A stretch of DNA of 64,000 nucleotides from Nocardia anaemiae NBRC 100462 (GTDB lineage Bacteria > Actinomycetota > Actinomycetes > Mycobacteriales > Mycobacteriaceae): NCBI RefSeq assembly GCF_001612725.1, contig NZ_BDAZ01000002.1, positions 1 to 64,000 on the forward strand, in the 5' to 3' direction. Of the stretch, positions 58,180 through 64,000 are shown piece after piece. The position numbers and the translations under genes were made by a program. The notes under the pieces are model-generated. The model was not told where the DNA came from and made no database searches. It worked only from the letters and a program-made list of their open reading frames with translations. Every line of letters starts with the position of its first letter. Position 1 is the first letter of the stretch.

Positions 58180-58650
58180 ATGAGTAAGGTAACCCTAACT
58201 ACCGAACTGCCGATCGGCGCGGACGTGGCATGCGCACTGGCACAGACCCCGGAGTTGTTCGCCTACGTTGTGGCACCGATCCTTTCGGTGCCACAACTAC
58301 GAATTCCGGACCACATCGACCCGGGCGTCGAGGGATCCGCCCGGCTCTGGTGGTTCGGCATCATCCCCTCCTGGCGCCATCACCTGCGTCTGGTGCGACT
58401 GGACGCCCGCGAGATCTACACCAACGAATGGGGCGGGCCAGTGCGCACCTGGAACCATCGCCTCACCTTCGAGCCGATCACCGAATCCCGCTGCCGCTAC
58501 ACCGACGAAATCGAAATCGAGAACGGCCTGCGCGGCGCAGCCACCCGCATCTTCGTCCACCTGATATTCCGCCACCGCCATCGCCGCTGGCGTCAACTGG
58601 CCAGCGTCCTCGGCAACAGCACCGTCGAACTCCGAGCCCCCGACCACTGA
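58180..58650 (+). CDS. SRPBCC-like hypothetical protein
   Basis: 156 residues. Strand pattern with RLWWFGIIPSWRHHLRLVRL, EIYTNEWGGPVRTWNHRLTF and YTDEIEIENGLRGAATRIFV, then a C-terminal helix with HRHRRWRQLASVL, suggests a helix-grip fold. No catalytic residues are evident. A 42-nt gap separates it from the deacetylase gene, so a two-gene operon is likely. Confidence 0.7.
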   Translation: MSKVTLTTELPIGADVACALAQTPELFAYVVAPILSVPQLRIPDHIDPGVEGSARLWWFGIIPSWRHHLRLVRLDAREIYTNEWGGPVRTWNHRLTFEPITESRCRYTDEIEIENGLRGAATRIFVHLIFRHRHRRWRQLASVLGNSTVELRAPDH

Positions 58651-58708
58651 CTTCGACTGTCCTATGCTGCGCCGGAATCGGTCTCGCCGTCGTCGAGAAG
58701 CGGCGCGG

Positions 58709-59608
58709 TCACCCGTCCACCGGCTGAAGGCTGGTGTGGAGTAGTGCGGCGGTCAGTAGGGCCGCGCCCAGCAGGCCCGTCGGTGTCAGCCGTTCGCCGA
58801 GGATCGCGGCGGCCAATATCGCGCCGGTCAGCGGTTCGAGGAGGCCGAGCACCGCAGCTGTGCCAGGACCGACTTCGGCGAGACCGCGGAAGTACAGCGT
58901 GTATGCCATCGCGGTGGAGATCAGGCCGAACACGATTACCAAGGCGACGCTGTGTGGAGTCGGATCGAAGGCGAGTCCGGATATCGCGGCGAGCGGCGTC
59001 AGCAGCACGGCACCGCCGGTGACAGCGAAACCTGTTGTGGTGATCGCGTCGAGGCCGGGCACCGGGCGGGCACTTATCAGGGTGACCGTCGCGAAGGCGC
59101 AAGCCGAGACCAATGCCATTGCGGCACCGGCGATTATCGCACCGGATGCCGCGTAATCGGTGGGTGCGCCGACCAATAGGACCACCCCGAACACCGCGAT
59201 TCCGATCGTCGCCGCGTGCCGACGATCCAGGACCCGTCTGCCGGTCAGATGTTCCAGCAGCGAGACGACCACCGGTGACACGCCAAGGGTGACCAGCGTC
59301 GCCAGACTCACCGACGAGGCCGCGACGGCACCGAAGTAGCTCGCCTGAATGATCGCGACAAGAACTGCGACCGCACCGATCCTGCGCCAGGCCGAGCTGT
59401 GCCGTGGCAAGGGCCGTCGTGTCACAGTCACCAGCGCGATCAGCAACAGCCCGCCGACGGCGAGTCGACAGGCGGCGACGGATACCGGCGAAAGGCCGGT
59501 CGCGCGGTGCAGCAGGGTGCCGACCAAACCGCCGGTTCCGGCCGACAGTCCGGCGCCGACAAGGCAGACCAACCCGAATCGGCTGACCACGGACGGCGAT
59601 GTGGACAT
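58709..59608 (-). CDS. EamA/DMT family exporter
   Basis: 299 residues with ten hydrophobic helices in two EamA repeats (first ends at about residue 135, second begins with GAIIAGAAMALVSACAFATV). Family members export amino acids or metabolites (RhaT, YdcZ types). The second repeat ends SVALVIVFGLISTAMAYTLY and LGLLEPLTGAILAAAILGER, a typical signature. ATG 59608 chosen over an open upstream region that lacks family residues. Confidence 0.87.
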   Translation of the reverse strand: MSTSPSVVSRFGLVCLVGAGLSAGTGGLVGTLLHRATGLSPVSVAACRLAVGGLLLIALVTVTRRPLPRHSSAWRRIGAVAVLVAIIQASYFGAVAASSVSLATLVTLGVSPVVVSLLEHLTGRRVLDRRHAATIGIAVFGVVLLVGAPTDYAASGAIIAGAAMALVSACAFATVTLISARPVPGLDAITTTGFAVTGGAVLLTPLAAISGLAFDPTPHSVALVIVFGLISTAMAYTLYFRGLAEVGPGTAAVLGLLEPLTGAILAAAILGERLTPTGLLGAALLTAALLHTSLQPVDG

Positions 59609-60097
59609 TCGCGCTCCTGCGACAGAAATGGATCGAGGTCGCGGAAGCGAGGCGCACAACCGGAATGGGGACGCGCGGGTCCTACACCTCGCTCAGAAGC
59701 GCGGCGGCGGGGCGATTACGAAAAATCGGTGCACCCGCCCGATATTAAAGACCGCCGGAACAAGCTGTCATTCGATTTTCCGCGGCGTTCACAGCGGGCT
59801 ACGGGACATCGCCGGTTCGGCGACCGCGGCGATTCGAATTCACCCGTTGCCCGCCGCGCGCACCGCGCCAGCAAATCGAGGTCGACGTGGCCGACCAGGT
59901 CGAGTTACATCGCGACGGCGACTGGCAGGCCCGGATGCAATGCTGTGCCAGCCACCAGCCCTATTGTGCTTCGACAGTGGATACCTCGGCTGCGCCGTAG
60001 CCTCCGGGCAACGCCGTCAACGCGCCTTCCCGGATTTCGAAAATGCACAGCTGAAACGATCCCGGCAAACTTACGGCATTTGCCTACATGGGATCAG
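59609..60097. other. spacer without a recognised gene
   Basis: 489 bp between the EamA gene start and the DUF2231 gene stop. Frames are open in places but none has a family motif or convincing start. No RNA motif noted. Confidence 0.55.
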
Positions 60098-60643
60098 CTA
60101 TTCGAGCGGGTCGACGCCGGTGGTTGGGACCGAATGTTGGTACCCGGTTGCCTGAGTCGTTTCGTCGGCCACCCGGACGCCGTAGTGGTAGGCCAGCTTG
60201 CCACCGAGAAAGCCCGAGACGCCGAGCACAGCGAGGGCGATGATCGACAACACCAACTGGCCGATCGGCACGGCGCCATCCGGTCCACTACCGGACTGCC
60301 GCCACCAGAAGTCGATGGCGAAGGCGGCCGTCACTATCAAATTCAGACTCATGTGGACAAGACCGGTGCGAAACGCCGTGGTGCCGGTCGGGATCGCGAG
60401 CAGGTCGAGCAGACCGATCACGGCAGCGACCAGCGCGCCGAGCACACCGACGGCGAGCAGCCAGGCCGCTCCACGGGCGAGGGACTGCGGATCGCCCGCC
60501 ACATGCGAAGCGATATCGAATACCAGGCTCGCCACCCATGCGCCGATCGGCACGGTGACCAGGATCGGATGGAACGGATGTCCGTACGGACCGGCCAGCA
60601 TCGCGCTGACCGGACGCTTGGCATGTTGCATGTCACTGGTCAC
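60098..60643 (-). CDS. DUF2231 membrane protein
   Basis: 181 residues with four transmembrane helices. The family start GHPFHPILVTVPIGAWVASL is present, with His residues facing the first helix, then DLLAIPTGTTAFRTGLVHMS. Its C-terminal tail is soluble. DUF2231 proteins are linked to heme or redox membrane functions in some contexts but remain unassigned. GTG 60643 is preferred because GGAGG lies 5 nt before it. Confidence 0.85.
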   Translation of the reverse strand: MTSDMQHAKRPVSAMLAGPYGHPFHPILVTVPIGAWVASLVFDIASHVAGDPQSLARGAAWLLAVGVLGALVAAVIGLLDLLAIPTGTTAFRTGLVHMSLNLIVTAAFAIDFWWRQSGSGPDGAVPIGQLVLSIIALAVLGVSGFLGGKLAYHYGVRVADETTQATGYQHSVPTTGVDPLE

Positions 60644-60813
60644 GACAACCTCCTAGCGCGGCTCGGCCGAGGGGATCACTCGGCCATACCGGTCGCATAC
60701 CCACCCGGTCTCGACCAACACGCCGACACGCAGCTACAGGTCGGCCGCCGCGGCGATCCGATAACAAAACGACTGCGGCACAAGGGAAATGCGCACAGAC
60801 CCCATCAACGACA

Positions 60814-60852
60814 AAAGCCGCAGACCAGAGAAATCCTCTGATCTGCGGCTTT
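60814..60852 (-). terminator. tRNA-Leu terminator
   Basis: AAAGCCGCAG pairs with CTGCGGCTTT (10 bp) around a nested CAGAG / CTCTG stem, ending in T-rich sequence in the minus direction, 11 nt beyond the tRNA. Confidence 0.75.
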
Positions 60853-60863
60853 CCGCATATGTG

Positions 60864-60946
60864 TGGGCGAAGGGGGACTTGAACCCCCACGTCCCGAAGG
60901 ACACTGGCACCTGAAGCCAGCGCGTCTGCCATTCCGCCACTCGCCC
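60864..60946 (-). tRNA. tRNA-Leu (anticodon CAG)
   Basis: 83 nt. Minus-strand GGGCGAG acceptor pairs with TTCGCCC; the anticodon stem CTGGC / GCCAG holds the loop TTCAGGT, so the anticodon is CAG. A long variable arm (TGTCCTTCGGGACG) is typical of class II tRNAs, and the T arm is GGGGGTTCAAGTCCCCC. CCA is not fully encoded. In M. tuberculosis the leuT gene occupies the same place next to fhaA. Confidence 0.93.
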
Positions 60947-61003
60947 GAGCGACTGAGAGACAGTATCACGCGGGTCGGCGAGACACGAAATCGCCTGTTT
61001 ACG

Positions 61004-61015
61004 GCACTCGAGTGC
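61004..61015. promoter_or_regulatory. perfect 12-bp palindrome upstream of fhaA
   Basis: GCACTCGAGTGC between tRNA-Leu and fhaA. Equal to the two half-sites of a CIRCE element (GCACTC / GAGTGC) joined without spacer, though the flanking TTA / TAA is missing. Confidence 0.35.
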
Positions 61016-61170
61016 GGTCCGGACGCGCACGGGAACCCAGGCTGGCTTCCGGGAGTTACAGGTGTGGACGATCGTGGATATCATGCAATGAACGTGGTCG
61101 GTACGCGACACGCCATGTCCGCGTGTCGTTGTTATGAATCAAGACAGACGCTCACCGAAGGGAGGCCGAG

Positions 61171-62577
61171 ATGGGCATCGTTTCTCGCTTCGAGCGTCGC
61201 CTGCAAGGCGCCGTCGGTGACGTGTTCGCCAGAGCCTTCGGGGGCAGCGTCGTTCCCCAGGAGGTGGAAGCGGCACTCAAGCAGGAGGCCGCCGACAATA
61301 TCCAGGATCTGGGTGGCGGACATCTGTTGGCGCCCAATAGTTATGTGATCACCATCAACACCTCTGATCACCAACAACTCGACGCCGACCACGACCTCAC
61401 CACCCGCGCGTTCGCCAAACACCTTCAGGACTACATCCGCGAGCAAGGCTGGCAGACCTACGGCGAAGTACACGTGGCATTCGAGGCATCACCTACGCTG
61501 CACACCGGACAGTTCAGGGCGAGCGGTCGGGTCGATCCCGACATCGGCCGCAGAGCCACTCCGGCTCGCAGCCCCGAACCCACGCCACAACGACCTGCAC
61601 ACCCGCAACCAGGAGCTGGCCCCATGACGCAGAACTCAGGCTACGACCCAAGCCGTGAGCCCGCGGAGTCCGATCCACGCAGCCGCGGGTACGCACCGCC
61701 GCCAGCGGGGCGGCCCGGGCCGCCGAACGGTGCGTACCGCGACGACTACGGCCGGGGCGGCGCGCCCTACGGCGGTGGCTCCGACTACCAGGCGCCGGAC
61801 TCGCAACAGGGTTACGGCGACTACCAGAACGGCTACGACTACCAGCAGGGTGGCCAGGGATACGGCCAGCAGGCCTACCAGGAGCCCGGTTACGGCCAGG
61901 GCTACGGCGAGCGCGGCGGGTACGGCCAGCAGCAGGGTGGCTACGGCGAGCAGGACTACGGCCAGCAGGGCTATCAGGAGCCGGGTTACGGACAGGGTTA
62001 CGGCGAACAGGGCTACGGACAGCCCGGCTACGGACAGCCCGGCTACGGCGAACAGGGCTACGCCGACCAGGGCGGTTACGGTCAGCAGCCGGGTTATGGC
62101 CAGCAGGGCTACGCTCAGTCCGGCTACGGCGAACAGGGCTACGCGGAACCGGGTTACGGCGAGCCGGGATACGCCGCGCCCGAGGAGCCGGGCGGCTACG
62201 GCCAGGCCTACTCGCAACAGCCCGGCTACGGCGCCCAGGGCGGCGCGTACCAGGCTCCGGCCTATGGCGGTGGCGCACAAGCCGGTTCGGGCTACTCCGC
62301 GACGCTGCAGCTCGACGACGGCAGCGGCCGCACTTACCAGCTCCGCGAGGGCAGCAACATCATCGGCCGCGGTCAGGACGCGCACTTCCGACTGCCGGAT
62401 ACCGGAGTTTCGCGCAGGCACATCGAAGTTCGCTGGGACGGCCAGACCGCGATGCTCTCGGATCTGGGTTCGACCAACGGCACGCTCGTCAACGGCTCCC
62501 CGGTTCAGGACTGGCAGCTGGCCGACGGCGATGTTATCCGCGCCGGGCACTCCGAGATCCTGATCCGTATCGTCTGA
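61171..62577 (+). CDS. fhaA: FHA domain-containing protein FhaA
   Basis: 468 residues. The N-terminal DUF3662 domain (about 1-125: [20 protein letters not shown]) is the FhaA-specific binding module; a low-complexity Gly-Tyr-Gln-Pro linker (about 190-370) follows; the C-terminal FHA domain (about 385-468) has [20 protein letters not shown] and [13 protein letters not shown], with the Arg, Ser and Asn of phosphothreonine binding. In mycobacteria FhaA is phosphorylated by PknB and binds MviN (MurJ), controlling peptidoglycan synthesis. It leads the FhaA-FhaB-PstP-RodA-PbpA-PknA/B operon. A GGGAGG site precedes the ATG. Confidence 0.95.
   Translation: MGIVSRFERRLQGAVGDVFARAFGGSVVPQEVEAALKQEAADNIQDLGGGHLLAPNSYVITINTSDHQQLDADHDLTTRAFAKHLQDYIREQGWQTYGEVHVAFEASPTLHTGQFRASGRVDPDIGRRATPARSPEPTPQRPAHPQPGAGPMTQNSGYDPSREPAESDPRSRGYAPPPAGRPGPPNGAYRDDYGRGGAPYGGGSDYQAPDSQQGYGDYQNGYDYQQGGQGYGQQAYQEPGYGQGYGERGGYGQQQGGYGEQDYGQQGYQEPGYGQGYGEQGYGQPGYGQPGYGEQGYADQGGYGQQPGYGQQGYAQSGYGEQGYAEPGYGEPGYAAPEEPGGYGQAYSQQPGYGAQGGAYQAPAYGGGAQAGSGYSATLQLDDGSGRTYQLREGSNIIGRGQDAHFRLPDTGVSRRHIEVRWDGQTAMLSDLGSTNGTLVNGSPVQDWQLADGDVIRAGHSEILIRIV
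61740..62290 (+). repeat. GYGQ/GYGE low-complexity repeat in fhaA
   Basis: Codes for about 25 imperfect units of [16 protein letters not shown] type inside FhaA. The nucleotide sequence is repetitive (GGCTACGGC, CAGGGCTACGGC), so it may be prone to slippage and to length variation between strains. Confidence 0.85.
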
Positions 62578-62779
62578 TCCCGTAAGCTCGCTGTGCAGGT
62601 CACGACATGGCGTACAGGGATTCTGCGGCCGTATCGTGATCGAACTCGACCCTCGGCCCTATGATGCTGCCAACACACGCGCGTCGCCAGGACCGGGGCT
62701 CGCGAAACCAGCAAGCCGGTGGGGGCGAACTCGCACCTACGGGCACCGACGTACACGGTCGAACAGGAGGTGGAGCGCC

Positions 62780-63247
62780 GTGCAGGGACTGATCCTGCAA
62801 TTGACCCGTGCGGGGTTCCTGCTGCTGTTGTGGTTATTCGTGTGGGCGGTATTGCGCACCCTGCGCAGCGACATCTACGCGGCATCCGGCATCCGGATCC
62901 AGCCCAGGGCCGCACGCGGTTCCGCGGTGCTGCCGTCTTTCAGCCGAGGCCAGAAGGGCGCCAAATTTCTTGTGGTGACTCAAGGTTCACTCGCCGGCAC
63001 TCGCATCTCGCTCGGCACCCAACCGGTGCTGATCGGACGTGCGGACGACTCAACGCTGGTACTCACCGATGATTACGCCTCGACCAGACATGCGCGGCTC
63101 TCACCGCGCGGTGACGACTGGTACGTCGAAGACCTCGGCTCGACGAACGGCACCTACCTCGACCGCGCGAAAGTCACCACCGCAGTCCGAGTTCCACTCG
63201 GCACCCCCGTCCGTGTCGGCAAAACAGTGATCGAGCTGCGATCGTGA
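62780..63247 (+). CDS. fhaB: FHA domain protein FhaB
   Basis: 155 residues, GTG start at 62780 with AGGAGGTGGAG before it. One N-terminal transmembrane helix (TRAGFLLLLWLFVWAVLRTL) and a C-terminal FHA domain with LIGRADDSTLVLTDDYAS and [12 protein letters not shown]. In mycobacteria FhaB (Rv0019c) binds PknA/PknB phosphothreonines and the divisome. It overlaps pstP by 4 nt (GTGA). Confidence 0.94.
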   Translation: MQGLILQLTRAGFLLLLWLFVWAVLRTLRSDIYAASGIRIQPRAARGSAVLPSFSRGQKGAKFLVVTQGSLAGTRISLGTQPVLIGRADDSTLVLTDDYASTRHARLSPRGDDWYVEDLGSTNGTYLDRAKVTTAVRVPLGTPVRVGKTVIELRS

Positions 63248-64000
63248 CACTTGTTCTCCGCTACGCAGCGCGCAGCGACCGCGGTCTTGTCCGAGGCAAC
63301 AACGAGGACTCCGTCTATGCGGGCGCACGGCTGCTCGCACTAGCCGACGGTATGGGCGGCCACGCCGCGGGCGAGGTGGCGTCGCAGTTGATGATCGCCG
63401 CGCTCGCCCACCTCGACGACGACGAACCCGGCGACGATCTGCTCGGCAAGCTCAATACCGCCGTCCACGAGGGCAATGCCGCCATTGCCGACCACGTCGA
63501 GGAAGAGCCCGAACTCGACGGCATGGGCACCACGCTCACCGCAATCCTGTTCGCGGGCAAGAAACTCGGCCTGGTGCACATCGGCGACTCGCGCGCGTAT
63601 CTGCTGCGCGGCGGCGAGCTGGCCCAGATCACCCGCGACGACACCTTCGTCCAGTCGCTGGTTGACGAGGGCCGGATCACCCCCGAGCAGGCGCATACCC
63701 ATCCGCAGCGTTCGCTGATCATGCGCGCCCTGACCGGCAACGAGATCGAGCCGACGCTGATCATGCGCGAGGCCCGCGCGGGCGATCGCTATCTGCTGTG
63801 CTCCGACGGTCTGTCCGATGTGGTCAGCGATGAGACGATCGCCAACACCATGCGCGAGGGCAGCACCGACGAATGCGCCGACCGGCTCATCGAACTCGCC
63901 TTGCGAAGTGGCGGTCCGGACAACGTCACCGTGGTCGTCGCCGATGTCATCGATCTGGACTACGGGCAGAGCCATCCGATCGTCGCGGGCGCGGCATCGG
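63244..64000 (+). CDS. pstP: PP2C-type serine/threonine phosphatase PstP (N-terminal part)
   Basis: The gene is cut by the window end after 252 codons. Motifs of PPM phosphatases are all seen: RGNNEDSVY, LADGMGGHAAGEVAS with metal-binding Asp, GTTLTAILF, IGDSRAYLLRGG, TRDDTF, LLCSDGLSDVV and SGGPDNVTVVVAD. It dephosphorylates PknA, PknB and their substrates in the cell-division signalling operon; a transmembrane helix and extracellular tail are expected in the missing part. GTG start at 63244. Confidence 0.95.
   Translation, partial: MTLVLRYAARSDRGLVRGNNEDSVYAGARLLALADGMGGHAAGEVASQLMIAALAHLDDDEPGDDLLGKLNTAVHEGNAAIADHVEEEPELDGMGTTLTAILFAGKKLGLVHIGDSRAYLLRGGELAQITRDDTFVQSLVDEGRITPEQAHTHPQRSLIMRALTGNEIEPTLIMREARAGDRYLLCSDGLSDVVSDETIANTMREGSTDECADRLIELALRSGGPDNVTVVVADVIDLDYGQSHPIVAGAAS

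Noticed and set aside
59349..60841. Plus-strand frames spanning the EamA, spacer and DUF2231 regions
   Set aside because: They overlap well-supported minus-strand membrane genes and translate to Arg/Pro-rich noise with no recognisable domain.

Overview
The window is high-GC actinobacterial DNA, most likely from Nocardia or a close relative in the mycolic-acid group. The evidence is gene content: a secreted AroQ-type chorismate mutase, MprF-LysRS fusion LysX, a cutinase-like esterase, an MMPL transporter, DUF5313 and DUF6474 proteins, and the fhaA-fhaB-pstP block beside tRNA-Leu. No IS element, phage, CRISPR array or rRNA operon was seen. From memory of Mycobacterium tuberculosis, glpQ1/DUF4328/sodA/Rv3847/rraA/gltD/gltB, the moxR2 block (Rv3689-Rv3695) and leuT-fhaA-fhaB-pstP lie in separate places there; here they are within 64 kb.

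Region by region. 1-3 kb: a minus-strand operon rhodanese - two tandem 24-codon micro-ORFs - DUF4328 protein - glpQ, linked by 4-nt stop/start overlaps, followed upstream by a spacer with a tight DnaA-box cluster. 3-7.2 kb: unknown gene, msrA, sodA, an Rv3847-position gene, then a yybP-ykoY (Mn2+) riboswitch and a GDT1/UPF0016 transporter: an oxidative-stress and manganese block. 7-13.5 kb: TetR with a decayed partial copy of itself, two SDRs, a methyltransferase, a GNAT enzyme and htpG. 13.5-21 kb: a RecB-like nuclease, DUF6474 protein, a copper cluster (membrane protein, YcnI, CopC, CopD), SRPBCC and paired DUF5313 proteins, RraA and an S4 protein; two copies of a dispersed hairpin repeat sit upstream of the DUF6474 and rraA genes.

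21-37 kb: lysX, a small tail-anchored peptide, an MFS/HxlR divergent efflux pair, Uma2 protein, histidine phosphatase, His-rich secreted peptide, cutinase, and gltBD (glutamate synthase) with a long leader carrying an iron-box-like palindrome. 37-44 kb: secreted chorismate mutase, DUF4407 protein, membrane adenylate cyclase, and an MFS/TetR divergent pair with twin palindromic operators. 44-50.4 kb: a MoxR module (membrane protein, DUF4129, MoxR ATPase, DUF58, RDD, SpoIIM-like).

50.4-64 kb: an AT-richer gene-free stretch, MMPL/TetR divergent pair, a secreted propeller-like protein head-to-head with a methyltransferase, an SDR under a KstR-like site, MerR/deacetylase divergent pair, SRPBCC protein, EamA exporter, DUF2231 protein, tRNA-Leu(CAG), then fhaA, fhaB and the start of pstP, which runs off the window edge. 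The last block encodes phosphothreonine-recognising FHA proteins and the PP2C phosphatase of the PknA/PknB cell-division signalling operon.

The most unusual things seen are the tandem micro-ORF chain at 1991-2141, the two-copy dispersed repeat (15436-15547 and 20408-20479), the manganese riboswitch next to a SodA with Gln145, and several strong uncharacterised operators.
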